Positions 9,194 through 17,666 of a DNA stretch of 64,000 nt are shown piece after piece. The stretch is from Algoriphagus aquimarinus (GTDB taxonomy: Bacteria > Bacteroidota > Bacteroidia > Cytophagales > Cyclobacteriaceae), in NCBI RefSeq assembly GCF_007997215.1, contig NZ_VORW01000001.1:248001-312000 (forward strand). Direction: 5' to 3'. The notes beneath the pieces were generated by a model, which worked only from the letters and a program-made list of their open reading frames with translations, searched no databases and was not told where the DNA came from. Each line of letters begins with the position of its first letter. The first letter of the stretch is position 1. The translations under genes were made by a program, and so were the position numbers.

Positions 9194-10654
9194 TTAAAAT
9201 CCAGAAGGATTAAAGCGATACAGTTCCAGTGGGTAATTGCCAGGTAAAGTAATATCCGGAGCTCTCATGACGTAAATCTGATCGTCCTTGACAAAACTAG
9301 CGACCGTAATACTTTGGGAAACACCAGGAACTGAATTTTTGGAAGTCCAGGAAAAAGTCTCCAGATCAAGCTCCCAGAAATCACTAGCTCGTCTGTAGAG
9401 ACCTACATACACCTTGGAACCAACCACTTTTGCAATGCCATACCCTTGCCCTATCGAGCCGGGATAGGTAGAAATAGTGTCCCAAGAAAGCTCCATTGGA
9501 TCAAATCTCCACAGCACACCTTCCTTGCTGACGATGTAGGCATTGTTTTCATAAATAAAAATAGCATTTTCAGATGTGAAAGATTCCGGACTTGTACCGA
9601 TGACTGTCCAGGATGCTGTGGCGGGGTTATACTTTCGAATGCTCAGGCCATCACCTTCCTTTCCACCCATCACATACAACTCACTTTTTATCTCAAAAGC
9701 CAGCGACTCCCTGCTGTCAAAAGGTAAATCCGCTAGTTGCTGGAAACCAGTTGTCGTGATTTTCCAAAAACTTCTAGTGATAGAAAAAGGCTCTCTGCTC
9801 AATACATCAATTCCCCCTCCTAGGTAATTTTCAGTGGCAAATGCAAAGGATCTAGGACTTCCCGGAAAGCTGATTTTATCCCAAGTTTCGGTACTGGGAT
9901 TGTACCGTTGCAAGAATTCGTAGAACCGAGTTCTATTCACTGAGCCTAAGCCAACGTAGAATCCGGCAGAATTTTGAAAAGAAACGTTATCATAAATCCT
10001 GACCTCATCCGGAAATTTTCCAATCAAGGTATAATCTCCTGTTTGATATTCAAACGGTGAAGAGAACGTTAATTCTTGATCTTGGGTGGTGATTTTGATA
10101 GTCACTTTATCCGAATCTCCAATAGCTGGAACAACAACTTTTAGCCTGGATTCAAATAAGATTTCAGTGACAGTAGCCTCTACCTGACCAAAAAACACAC
10201 GGGTATCTTTGTTGAAATTTCTTCCAATAATCAGTATTTCCATTCCCGGAGAACCAAAACTTGGGCTGTAACTCTCCAGTCCTGCACTTAGGGTATTAAG
10301 AGGGAGCACATTACCGAATAATATGCCATCACCTGTCTGGACGAATGACTTCACATAGTAACTTTGACCACTTTTTAGCTCGCTTACTTCACCAACAAAT
10401 TTCCCAGGGCGTTTCTTTTCACCCAATGAAATAATGGTAGGCTGAGAAAAACTCTCCTCCTCCCCAATGTAGAACCCATGATCTGAAGCATTGATTGGTT
10501 GATTGGTGATTAATCTACCTAGTATTCGAGCCTGCTCTCCACTTGTGAAAAGGACCTCCTCTGTGACTATAATAGTGGTTCCGGAATCATCACTGCTGCA
10601 GGAGCACATCAAAAATGAAAGTGAAATAGCACACAGTAAAAAATATTTTTGCAT
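9194..10654 (-). CDS. IPT/TIG and Kelch-repeat lipoprotein
   Basis: The open frame extends to 10756, but the upstream part is not protein-like and the promoter at 10678-10706 lies inside it. The real start is the ATG at 10654 (MQKYFLL) or at 10660. From 10654 the protein has 486 residues, with a lipoprotein signal ending FLMCSCSS. After an Ig-like N-terminal region comes an IPT/TIG domain (SPSFGSPGMEILIIGRNF), then repeated Kelch-like blades (for example LYVMGGKEGDGLSIRKYNP followed by SWTVIG). The second half should fold as a beta-propeller. It is the first gene of the operon with the receptor and DUF4249 protein and is probably a surface or periplasmic partner of that receptor. Confidence 0.8.
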   Translation of the reverse strand: MQKYFLLCAISLSFLMCSCSSDDSGTTIIVTEEVLFTSGEQARILGRLITNQPINASDHGFYIGEEESFSQPTIISLGEKKRPGKFVGEVSELKSGQSYYVKSFVQTGDGILFGNVLPLNTLSAGLESYSPSFGSPGMEILIIGRNFNKDTRVFFGQVEATVTEILFESRLKVVVPAIGDSDKVTIKITTQDQELTFSSPFEYQTGDYTLIGKFPDEVRIYDNVSFQNSAGFYVGLGSVNRTRFYEFLQRYNPSTETWDKISFPGSPRSFAFATENYLGGGIDVLSREPFSITRSFWKITTTGFQQLADLPFDSRESLAFEIKSELYVMGGKEGDGLSIRKYNPATASWTVIGTSPESFTSENAIFIYENNAYIVSKEGVLWRFDPMELSWDTISTYPGSIGQGYGIAKVVGSKVYVGLYRRASDFWELDLETFSWTSKNSVPGVSQSITVASFVKDDQIYVMRAPDITLPGNYPLELYRFNPSGF

Positions 10655-10677
10655 AAACATCGGGTGACAGATTGGGT

Positions 10678-10706
10678 CAAAAATAGAAAAATTTGTTCTC
10701 AAACAA
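10678..10706 (-). promoter_or_regulatory. Promoter of the Kelch/TonB/DUF4249 operon
   Basis: On the minus strand, a -33 TTG (10706-10704) is followed by exactly 18 bases and a -7 TATTTTTG (10685-10678). This matches the Bacteroidota sigma-A consensus TTG...TAnnTTTG. Transcription would start near 10672, about 12-18 bases before the start codons at 10660/10654. Confidence 0.7.
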
Positions 10707-10813
10707 CGAGGTCTATTTTTTTTACTAAAAAATCTGGTTAACAGCATAAAAAACACCCAAGAATTTCTAATTCAAACAAAATATGATTGAAATAAGAGAT
10801 ATAAGTAACCAGA

Positions 10814-11524
10814 CTAGTTAAAATCTAAAAGAAATCCTCTGACGAGTTTGCAATAGCTTTCATGAGGAGTTCCATCTTCGTTTTTGATGAAAATAGCTGA
10901 AGTTTCTACCTCATTCTGATTTCTGGAAAAAGCACAAATCTCTCTTTGTATTCGTTTTCCGGGTTTGTCTTGCAGCGTGAATTTGATGCTAAGAAACAAT
11001 CCATGCTTCTCCGCTTCTTTCTGAAAATCCTGCATTTGCCTTGGCGGAAGAATAATCCAAAACTTCCCATCATCTTTTAAATGCTGAATCACTTTTCCCA
11101 ATAAATCATCAAAGGAAAGTTCGTCTGTGTGCAAAGCCATGTTACGCTGCACATCGGATGATTTCAAGTGATCAGGAAAATAGGGCGGATTGCTGACAAT
11201 CAGATCATAGTTCTGCTGAGGTTCGAAGTCCTGAAATCTTCCCTTCCAAATTTCCATACGATCCGAAAAGGTATTGGAACGAAAATTCTCCAAAGCCTGA
11301 AAAGCAGCGTCCGAATCTATCTCAACCGCTTGAACTTTAGCTTCAGGAAAACGCTGAGCAAGCATCAAGGCAATGACTCCAGTACCAGTTCCAACATCTA
11401 AAATTTCTCCCGTAGAAATAGACGCAGCCAAAGTTCCAAGCATCACTGCATCTGTGCTGATTTTCATCGCACAGCGATCTTGATTAACTCGGAACTGCTG
11501 AAACTGGAACCAGGAATTGGCCAT
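10814..11524 (-). CDS. trmN6: tRNA1(Val) (adenine(37)-N6)-methyltransferase
   Basis: The 236-residue SAM-dependent methyltransferase has motif I LDVGTGTGVIAL (residues 42-53) and the adenine-N6 catalytic motif Asn112-Pro-Pro-Tyr115 (SNPPYF). The N-terminal segment QFRVNQDRCAMKISTDAVMLG is typical of TrmN6/YfiC, which methylates A37 of tRNA1(Val). Its ATG at 11522-11524 directly follows the stop of the UPF0316 gene with no spacer, so the two are co-transcribed and possibly translationally coupled. Confidence 0.9.
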   Translation of the reverse strand: MANSWFQFQQFRVNQDRCAMKISTDAVMLGTLAASISTGEILDVGTGTGVIALMLAQRFPEAKVQAVEIDSDAAFQALENFRSNTFSDRMEIWKGRFQDFEPQQNYDLIVSNPPYFPDHLKSSDVQRNMALHTDELSFDDLLGKVIQHLKDDGKFWIILPPRQMQDFQKEAEKHGLFLSIKFTLQDKPGKRIQREICAFSRNQNEVETSAIFIKNEDGTPHESYCKLVRGFLLDFN

Positions 11525-12127
11525 TTAAGTACGGGCTTTACTGAAGAAGCTCATGTTAAACCGAGGCTTATCATCCATCACGTTTACATCATCCTCCGAT
11601 ACCCGCTTCACACTCTCAATAGTATAGAATGCTTTCTCATCTATGCTTTTCACTTTGGCGATAAACTCCTTGAGACTATCTCTTTTCATCACGGTAAAAA
11701 GCAAATTCACCTTACCAAAACGTCCTTCTCCACCGACATTAGTAAAGCGGAAGTCACGGGCTTTCATGTACTCAATCAATTCCGGAAGTGGCTGTGGCGT
11801 GATTACACGAACCAACACTCTACCAAAAGCCAATTTCTCCTCAAAGTACATCCCCACATAAGTACCCATACCAAATCCACCAGCATAGGCTACATAGGAC
11901 ATAGGATTATCTATATTTTGAAAAATTTGCCCAATTGCAAGCAACCAAATCAAGGCCTCAAAAAAGCCAAGAACAGGAGCAATATTCTTTTTCCCATTCA
12001 TCATAAACATAATCCGAAGCGTATTGATGGACACATCTCCCACTCTTGCACAGAAAATAAGCAAGGGCATGATCAGATAATCGAATAGTTGTTCAGAAAT
12101 TCCGAAGGTTTGAAAGAATTCTTGCAT
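11525..12127 (-). CDS. UPF0316 family membrane protein (DUF5698/DUF2179)
   Basis: The 200-residue protein has three predicted membrane helices in its first half (about 15-35, 45-65 and 75-95, including LGFFEALIWLLAIGQIF), then a soluble C-terminal domain of about 90 residues (GRVLVRVITPQPLPELIEYM) of the DUF2179 type, which resembles nucleotide- or ligand-binding regulatory domains. The sequence RVGDVSINTLRIMFM is the family's N-terminal hallmark. Function is unknown. It is directly followed by trmN6. A possible -7 element TAGTTTTG lies at 12161-12154. Confidence 0.85.
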   Translation of the reverse strand: MQEFFQTFGISEQLFDYLIMPLLIFCARVGDVSINTLRIMFMMNGKKNIAPVLGFFEALIWLLAIGQIFQNIDNPMSYVAYAGGFGMGTYVGMYFEEKLAFGRVLVRVITPQPLPELIEYMKARDFRFTNVGGEGRFGKVNLLFTVMKRDSLKEFIAKVKSIDEKAFYTIESVKRVSEDDVNVMDDKPRFNMSFFSKART

Positions 12128-12153
12128 GAGATTTGGTATTCAGATTGAACCCG

Positions 12154-12161
12154 CAAAACTA
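12154..12161 (-). promoter_or_regulatory. Possible -7 element for the UPF0316-trmN6 operon
   Basis: TAGTTTTG on the minus strand matches TAnnTTTG and would give a leader of about 20 bases. No clear TTG is found 18 bases upstream, so this is a weaker call. Confidence 0.4.
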
Positions 12162-12197
12162 CACCCTATTCCCAAGAGAGCGAAATAATATTTGGAA

Positions 12198-13364
12198 TTA
12201 GATTTTACGATCTCTACCTGCCGACATTCCAAAGAATGTAAATACCAAAGCAAAGAATAAAAGGAAGAATATCAGGATGTTCCAATTGTCAAAAAGATCC
12301 AGCGATACCCCAAAAAGTAAGGGGCCCAAAGCCGCCAAATAATACCCTGAAGACTGCACCATGGCCGATAGTTTAGCCGTAGTATGATCCTCAGCTGTTC
12401 GCAAGGCTATCAGCGTATAGGCAATACTTAAGCTAGATCCCATACAAAAACCAACCACAGCTAGTGCTACATAGGTGATCAATTCATTATCTATAAACAG
12501 AGCCAAATAGCCAAACACATAGGCTATTCCTACAGCCAGAACGACCCAAGTTTGCTCCTTGAGTTTGATCAGAAAATTAGGCGCAAAATACGACCCAAAA
12601 AGAGAAACAACCTGCATGAGAGAAGACACTAAACCTGCCTGAGCAGGAGTCCAACCTCTGGAAATTAACATATCCGGAAGCCAGGTAATCAGGGTAAAAT
12701 ACATCACCGACTGCGAACCCATGAATATGGTGATCTGCCAGGCCAGTTTGGATTTCCATACATTTTTAGCAGGATCAGTCACCTGCTGCAAACTGGCTTT
12801 TGGTCTGCGAATCTGAGGAATCCACACAACCAGCGCGATCACCATGAACAGCGCCCAAAATGCAAGTGAGCCTCTCCATCCCCAGTTCCAGTCTACAGCC
12901 AATGGCACACTCACTCCTACCGCAATAGCCGCAAAGAGCGACATCATGGTCGCCAATAAAGCCGTCATCAAACCTAGCTTTTCGGGTAATCTGAATTTGA
13001 TCAAAGGAATCAAAAGCACATTAGCAATTACAATTCCTATCCCAGTCAGAGCTGTTCCCAGAAACAACAGTTCTATTCCTCCCAAAACCCGCAGAATCAC
13101 ACCAAGCGTAAGTATCGAAATCCCCAGAAATATCGCTCTGCCCATTCCCAGACGCTTTCCAATCGCTGGCGCAAAAAGAGAAAAGGTGGCAAAAGTCAGC
13201 AAAGGAAGTGTGGTAAGAAATCCCGCGAGTCCATTGGACAATCCCAAATCCTCTCTGATAAATGGAATCAGTGGCCCCACTGAAGCAATGGAAGTTCGAA
13301 GGTTGATCGAAATCAAAAGGATTCCGGTGATAAGAATGGATTGAGAAGGAAGAGATTTAGTCAA
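12198..13364 (-). CDS. MFS transporter, CynX/NimT family
   Basis: The 388-residue protein has about 12 hydrophobic helices and no signal peptide. The N-terminal stretch LLISINLRTSIASVGPLIP and the loop after helix 2 (APAIGKRLGMGRAIFLG) are typical of the CynX/NimT branch of the major facilitator superfamily, which moves cyanate, nitroimidazoles or other small organic anions. The substrate here is unknown. The frame starts with TTG at 13364 (TTGACTAAATCT); no in-frame ATG occurs before helix 1, so TTG is probably the true start. The gene stands alone downstream of a 500-bp non-coding gap. Confidence 0.85.
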   Translation of the reverse strand: MTKSLPSQSILITGILLISINLRTSIASVGPLIPFIREDLGLSNGLAGFLTTLPLLTFATFSLFAPAIGKRLGMGRAIFLGISILTLGVILRVLGGIELLFLGTALTGIGIVIANVLLIPLIKFRLPEKLGLMTALLATMMSLFAAIAVGVSVPLAVDWNWGWRGSLAFWALFMVIALVVWIPQIRRPKASLQQVTDPAKNVWKSKLAWQITIFMGSQSVMYFTLITWLPDMLISRGWTPAQAGLVSSLMQVVSLFGSYFAPNFLIKLKEQTWVVLAVGIAYVFGYLALFIDNELITYVALAVVGFCMGSSLSIAYTLIALRTAEDHTTAKLSAMVQSSGYYLAALGPLLFGVSLDLFDNWNILIFFLLFFALVFTFFGMSAGRDRKI

Positions 13365-13870
13365 GACTGAGTTGCAAAAATTAATGAAATAACATCGATG
13401 GCTTATGCTGGGAGAGCTAGAATAATTAAAAGTTGAAGATTTAAGTTCCAGAATTCAGGCTCGGTATAGAAAGTATCAATTTAGAAGTATCCATGGTTAA
13501 TTCCCGCCCAGATCCACCTCGTTTCAGCTAGGTATTGCTTTAAGTAAATTTGTAGCTACCGCAATCAGAACAAAGAACTATCTCAATATAACTTATGCTT
13601 TTATGCGATACTGATTACAATGCCTGAAATTTTGAAATCGGCTGAGATGTAAACAGGAATATTTCACAATGACTGTTATGCCTTTCAATTAAAACATTGT
13701 TAATTTTTATAAATACCTGTCCTTCAGTGTTTCATTAGAAATTAAAAGTGATTAGATTTTAGTTCACAAAATCATTCCTGATATGAAATCGAGTACGGAA
13801 GCAACAAACACAGGGATGATTATCCTGCTTGCGAGATTCCATGTGACCATTGAAATCAAATTATAAACAC
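13365..13870. other. Non-coding gap, nothing recognised
   Basis: About 500 bp lie between divergent genes. I see no open frame of protein-like composition, no tRNA fold and no strong inverted repeat. One TAAATTTG at 13545-13552 matches a -7 element but is over 300 bp from the downstream gene and lacks a -33 partner. The last 200 bp are AT-rich and may hold the promoter of the TPR-hydrolase gene. Confidence 0.5.
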
Positions 13871-15142
13871 ATGAAAAAGTTGATCATTCTTGGGGCACTT
13901 GCTGCTTTTTCCCTTTCTCCAGAAGTAAATGCTCAATCTACTACTCAGCTCATTTCAGTAGCGGGAAAGCAAGTGAACACCAAAACTTCTGATTTAACCA
14001 AGCGAAAATCCCATCAGCCTATAGTTATTTTGGAAGCTGGAAACAGTGAAAGTCTAGCAGTTTGGGACAACCTGTTTGATCAGGTAGCTGAGTTTTCTCC
14101 TGTGTTAGCGTATGATCGACCTGGTTTAGGAAAGTCTTCGATTTCGGAAGGAACTCCTACTTTGGATGTTAGAGTGAAGGAGCTAGAATCTCTTTTAAAA
14201 AAAATGAATATTGAGCCACCTTATGTTTTGGTGGGCAACAACTGGGGAAATCTTTTGATTAGGGAATTTGCGGCAGCACATCCAAATGAAGTTGAGGGAA
14301 TGGTGTATGTGGATCCCGTAATGGACACTGACAACCCAGACAAACTACGTGAATCACTTAACAGTCAAAACTTAGACGGCGAGCTCTTAGTCTCTGAATA
14401 CCTAGCTTTTCAGCGTTTAAGTATGTCCAGAAGATCCCCAGGAGCTAAGCCGGAGAGTGACCTATTTTTGACTTTGCTAGCCACAAATCAATTGAATTGG
14501 TCATCCCAAGCTGTGCCTGAAGTAGCATCTCAGGTAATCATTGGAAGAAAAAATAATATCCAAACCATATTTGGACAGCAAACGGCCCATTACAAGGAAA
14601 TAAAAGGCTTTCTAATTTCGAATAAGGTAGATTTCTTCGATCAGTACAGCCTTGAGAATCCTGAATATTCCTTGCTTTTGTCTTCTGGATCAATGAATTA
14701 CCTGCCTATGCAAGAGCCTACACAAATCGCCCAGTCAATTCGTCAAGTGCTCTATGCCGATCCGATGACAAAAATCATAAAGGCTACACAAACCCTCAGT
14801 ATAGAAGAGTTTGGTAGGTATGTATCTGACATGCAAACTTACATTCCTGCATCGCTTCTGAATGAGTATGAGATCAACATGCAAGCATACAATCTAATGC
14901 GATTTGATAAGTTCGAACATGCGTTGGTTCTCTTCAAAAACAACCTAGAAAACCATCCAAACTCCGCAAATGCTTACGATTCTATGGGCGATGGCTTGAT
15001 GGCTCTGGGAAAAGTCGAAGAAGCTGTTCCGCTCTACAAAAAAGCAGTGGAGCTAGGCGCTCAACCTCAGCATAGTGATTTGGAACTTTTCAAAAAGAAT
15101 CTCACCAAAGGAGAAGAAATGCTCACTGAGAAGGGAAAGTAG
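13871..15142 (+). CDS. Secreted alpha/beta-hydrolase-fold protein with C-terminal TPRs, catalytic residues lost
   Basis: The frame opens at 13850, but the ATG at 13871 starts a normal signal peptide (MKKLIILGALAAFSLSPEVNAQS); from there the protein has 423 residues. The N-terminal 270 residues have an alpha/beta hydrolase fold: ILEAGNSES in the oxyanion-hole position, AYDRPGLGKS, and the nucleophile elbow. The elbow reads GNNWG where active members have GxSxG (codon AAC at 14240-14242), and no convincing catalytic His follows near the C-terminal end of the fold. The last 90 residues form TPR helices (NAYDSMGDGLMALGKVEEAV). It is therefore probably a binding or scaffold protein in the periplasm. 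It is not in an operon. Confidence 0.8.
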   Translation: MKKLIILGALAAFSLSPEVNAQSTTQLISVAGKQVNTKTSDLTKRKSHQPIVILEAGNSESLAVWDNLFDQVAEFSPVLAYDRPGLGKSSISEGTPTLDVRVKELESLLKKMNIEPPYVLVGNNWGNLLIREFAAAHPNEVEGMVYVDPVMDTDNPDKLRESLNSQNLDGELLVSEYLAFQRLSMSRRSPGAKPESDLFLTLLATNQLNWSSQAVPEVASQVIIGRKNNIQTIFGQQTAHYKEIKGFLISNKVDFFDQYSLENPEYSLLLSSGSMNYLPMQEPTQIAQSIRQVLYADPMTKIIKATQTLSIEEFGRYVSDMQTYIPASLLNEYEINMQAYNLMRFDKFEHALVLFKNNLENHPNSANAYDSMGDGLMALGKVEEAVPLYKKAVELGAQPQHSDLELFKKNLTKGEEMLTEKGK

Positions 15143-15230
15143 GTTTGGAGGATTAAATGATAAGGCATATAGGATTCATACCTACCATAAAACCGTTGAA
15201 CTGTTAAAAGCTCGACACATCATGCATGAA

Positions 15231-15794
15231 TTACCAATCCGAAGGTCTTTTGGCTTCATAGGCATCAATCTGATCCAGCAGATCTACAGGATCATCAGAG
15301 ACAATTAATAATTCTTGCTGCTCAGGATACATAAAACCTTCCTTCATAGCATGGTCCAAAAAGTCAATCAATTTGTCGTAATAACCATTCACATTATAAA
15401 GAGCCAGCGGCTTTTGAATATAGTGCAGTTGATTGAGAGTCATGATTTCAAAAAGTTCTTCCAACGTGCCAATACCACCTGGCATAGCTATAAATGCATC
15501 TCCACGCTCTGCCATCAGCCACTTTCGGTCACGCATTGTCTCTACGATGATCAATTCTGTGCAGCCACGGTGCGCCACTTCTCTGTCAACCAATTTTTGA
15601 GGAATGATACCCAGAACTTCCTTGCCTGCTGCTAGCATTTCATCCGCAATCACTCCCATCAAGCCTACTCTTCCAGCCCCATAAACCAGCGACTGGTCAC
15701 GTTTGATCATTTCCTGTGCCAGAGCTCTGGCACTTGCCTCATAGACTGTACTGTCTCCTTTTCGGGAACCGCAATAAATAGTGATTTTCTTCAT
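15231..15794 (-). CDS. LOG family protein (TIGR00730-type Rossmann fold)
   Basis: The 187-residue cytosolic protein carries the family motif PGGIGTLEELFE (residues 105-116) and the companion Arg in MRDRKWLM (87-94); both line the active site of LOG-type nucleotide 5'-monophosphate phosphoribohydrolases. The N-terminal MKKITIYCGSRKGD and YGAGRVGLMGVIAD are typical. Family members release the base from AMP or cytokinin nucleotides; in bacteria the physiological substrate is often unclear. It is divergent from rdgB, a nucleotide-pool cleaner. Confidence 0.88.
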   Translation of the reverse strand: MKKITIYCGSRKGDSTVYEASARALAQEMIKRDQSLVYGAGRVGLMGVIADEMLAAGKEVLGIIPQKLVDREVAHRGCTELIIVETMRDRKWLMAERGDAFIAMPGGIGTLEELFEIMTLNQLHYIQKPLALYNVNGYYDKLIDFLDHAMKEGFMYPEQQELLIVSDDPVDLLDQIDAYEAKRPSDW

Positions 15795-15804
15795 GAGCTT
15801 GAAA

Positions 15805-15812
15805 CAAAAGTA
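15805..15812 (-). promoter_or_regulatory. Possible -7 element of the LOG gene
   Basis: TACTTTTG on the minus strand ends 10 bases before the ATG at 15794, giving a very short leader. A second match, TAATTTTG, sits at 15825-15818. Neither has an obvious -33 TTG at 18 bases. Confidence 0.4.
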
Positions 15813-15920
15813 AAATCCAAAATTACGGGATTCCCTTTTTAATGCACAGGGAATAGGGAGGTTTTACAAAAGCTTAATGAGAAAGACTTGAATTGACTTA
15901 AGTTTTTATCAAATGAAATG

Positions 15921-15949
15921 TTGCCAAGAATCTTTAACCCCTATTTTTG
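15921..15949 (+). promoter_or_regulatory. Promoter of rdgB, predicted leaderless
   Basis: A -33 TTG (15921-15923), an 18-base spacer and a -7 TATTTTTG (15942-15949) match the Bacteroidota consensus. Only four bases (AGTT) separate the -7 from the ATG at 15954, so the transcript should begin at or just beside the start codon. Confidence 0.7.
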
Positions 15950-15953
15950 AGTT

Positions 15954-16529
15954 ATGAAAATTTGCTTTGCTACCAACAACCCCAAGAAAATCGAAGAAGT
16001 AAAAGCTGCGCTTGGCGATAGTTTCGAAATTGTGTCTCTGAAAGATATTGGTTGCTCTGCTGAGCTTCCGGAAACGGGTGACACGCTGGAGCATAATGCT
16101 TTTCAGAAGGCAAAGTATGTAAAAGAACATTTTGGAGTCGATTGCTTTGCTGATGATACTGGGCTGGAAGTAGATGCCCTAGAGGGAGAACCTGGAGTGT
16201 ACTCCGGCAGATATGCCGGTGAGCCGCGAAGTGATGAGCGAAACATCGATCTCCTGCTCAAAAACATAGAAAATTCTTCTATCCGAACGGCTCGCTTTAA
16301 AACAGTCATCGCGCTTTTGGTGGGAGATGATGAATATAAATTTGAGGGAATTGCTGAGGGAGAAATATTGAAAACACGTACTGGAAATGGAGGTTTTGGA
16401 TATGATCCAGTCTTTTCTCCGAAAGGATACACGCAGTCTTTTGCGGAGCTGACCATGGCCGAAAAGAACGCTATCTCTCATCGAGGAAAAGCCGTGAGTG
16501 AGCTTATTGCTTTTCTTAGCCATATATAA
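15954..16529 (+). CDS. rdgB: XTP/dITP diphosphatase (RdgB/HAM1 family)
   Basis: The 191-residue enzyme hydrolyses non-canonical purine nucleoside triphosphates (dITP, XTP) to monophosphates and pyrophosphate, keeping them out of DNA and RNA. The N-terminal FATNNPKKIEEVK is the substrate-binding start of the family, FADDTGLEVDAL holds the catalytic acidic residues, and SHRGKAVSEL near the end is the base-recognition motif. Length and motifs are complete. The uridine kinase gene follows 38 bp downstream with its own -7 element. Confidence 0.95.
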   Translation: MKICFATNNPKKIEEVKAALGDSFEIVSLKDIGCSAELPETGDTLEHNAFQKAKYVKEHFGVDCFADDTGLEVDALEGEPGVYSGRYAGEPRSDERNIDLLLKNIENSSIRTARFKTVIALLVGDDEYKFEGIAEGEILKTRTGNGGFGYDPVFSPKGYTQSFAELTMAEKNAISHRGKAVSELIAFLSHI

Positions 16530-16555
16530 TTCTGTATAAAAAAAGAAAATCAGTT

Positions 16556-16563
16556 TAACTTTG
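16556..16563 (+). promoter_or_regulatory. -7 element of udk, predicted leaderless
   Basis: TAACTTTG matches TAnnTTTG and ends four bases (CCCC) before the ATG at 16568. No exact -33 TTG is found 18 bases upstream. Confidence 0.55.
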
Positions 16564-16567
16564 CCCC

Positions 16568-17185
16568 ATGCAAAAACCATTCATCGTCGGCATTACAGGG
16601 GGCTCTGCTTCAGGTAAAACACTTTTTTTAGAACGATTGCTGAGTTCTTTTGAAGACGGTGAGGTTTGTTTGATTTCTCAGGACAACTATTACAAGCCAA
16701 GAGAATTGCAGCCGATCGATGATCACGGGGTACATAATTTTGACAGGCCTGAGAGTATAGACTTCGAAGGATATGCTTCTGATATCCGCAAAATCCAAGC
16801 TGGAGAAACGGTGCAGCGAGAAGAATACACTTTCAACAACTCTGCTAAAACACCTAAAATGCTGACTTTCAATTCTGCCCCAGTGGTAGTGGTGGAGGGT
16901 ATTTTCGTTCTTTATTATCCTGAGTTGGCTAGCCTGCTAGATTTAAAGATTTTTATCGATGCGAAAGACCATATCAAATTAAAACGAAGGATCATCCGCG
17001 ACAAAGTAGAACGTGGGTATGATTTGGATGATGTACTGTATCGTTACGAGCAGCATGTGATGCCTACTTACGAGAAATACATCAAGCCTTTTATGAATGA
17101 TGCGGACCTGATCGTGCCGAATAATCACAATTTCGACAAAGCGTTAGAGGTCATTCGTACCTATCTTCGAGCTAAAACAACCTGA
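16568..17185 (+). CDS. udk: Uridine kinase
   Basis: The 205-residue enzyme phosphorylates uridine and cytidine with ATP or GTP in pyrimidine salvage. The P-loop GITGGSASGKT is at residues 8-18. SQDNYYKP, with the catalytic Asp and substrate-binding Tyr residues, follows the first strand; NFDRPESID and EGIFVLYYPEL are also conserved. DKVERGYDLDDVLYRYEQHVMPTYEKYI is the characteristic lid and C-terminal region. The gene lies between rdgB and a small membrane protein gene. Confidence 0.95.
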   Translation: MQKPFIVGITGGSASGKTLFLERLLSSFEDGEVCLISQDNYYKPRELQPIDDHGVHNFDRPESIDFEGYASDIRKIQAGETVQREEYTFNNSAKTPKMLTFNSAPVVVVEGIFVLYYPELASLLDLKIFIDAKDHIKLKRRIIRDKVERGYDLDDVLYRYEQHVMPTYEKYIKPFMNDADLIVPNNHNFDKALEVIRTYLRAKTT

Positions 17186-17295
17186 ATAGCAATACATTAA
17201 TTTTTCTAACTGATTGATTTCCAAATTATTGTTCTGAATACACTGTCTATAAACAGAAATTCCCGAATGAGAAACACTCATTTTAAATAATTGGC

Positions 17296-17303
17296 TATAT
17301 TTG
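17296..17303 (+). promoter_or_regulatory. -7 element of the small membrane protein gene, predicted leaderless
   Basis: TATATTTG matches TAnnTTTG and ends six bases before the ATG at 17310. This position also argues against the in-frame TTG at 17301 as the start, because that codon lies inside the element. Confidence 0.55.
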
Positions 17304-17309
17304 CGCCTC

Positions 17310-17666
17310 ATGAAAGCAACTAATAGAAATAGCAACTTATTCCAGCAACGCCTCACGGTGATGCTTGCCTTGCTATTATGTTTGTTTATTTCAAGTGTAG
17401 AATATATCCCTGAAAATGGAGACTCTGCTAAAGTAGAGCAACAAGAAAAGCCAAATTCATCGGATCAAGATCAGACTTATCTAAATGTAGCTGTAGATGC
17501 TGTGGTACCCTTTGTGGTCAATGTAGCGCACAGCATTCTTTATCTTATTCATGATATAGTAAGTTTTGAAGGTTCTACTTTCATTACAGAGTCTACTTCA
17601 GTTGTTCAGCCAAATCAGCTCGTACAAATACTTTTTGAGCGAATCATATCCACCAAAGGACCCTAA
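17310..17666 (+). CDS. Hypothetical small membrane protein
   Basis: The 118-residue product from the ATG at 17310 is not recognised. It has a hydrophobic segment at about residues 15-30 (LTVMLALLLCLFISSVEYI), a polar linker rich in Glu, Gln and Ser, and a second, amphipathic hydrophobic stretch at about 62-80 (VVPFVVNVAHSILYLIHDIV). It is probably anchored in the inner membrane. It sits between udk and secDF, 92 bp before secDF. The promoter position and base composition support a real gene. Confidence 0.6.
   Translation: MKATNRNSNLFQQRLTVMLALLLCLFISSVEYIPENGDSAKVEQQEKPNSSDQDQTYLNVAVDAVVPFVVNVAHSILYLIHDIVSFEGSTFITESTSVVQPNQLVQILFERIISTKGP

Noticed and set aside
11480..12088. 202-codon open frame on the plus strand
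   Set aside because: It is antisense to the UPF0316 and trmN6 genes, which have clear family motifs; the product lacks any recognisable feature.
12844..13344. 166-codon open frame on the plus strand
   Set aside because: It is antisense to the MFS transporter; its Ile/Pro/Ser-rich product is the usual shadow of hydrophobic helices.
13545..13552. TAAATTTG as a promoter of the TPR-hydrolase gene
   Set aside because: It is over 300 bp from the start codon and has no -33 partner; such matches are expected by chance in AT-rich DNA.
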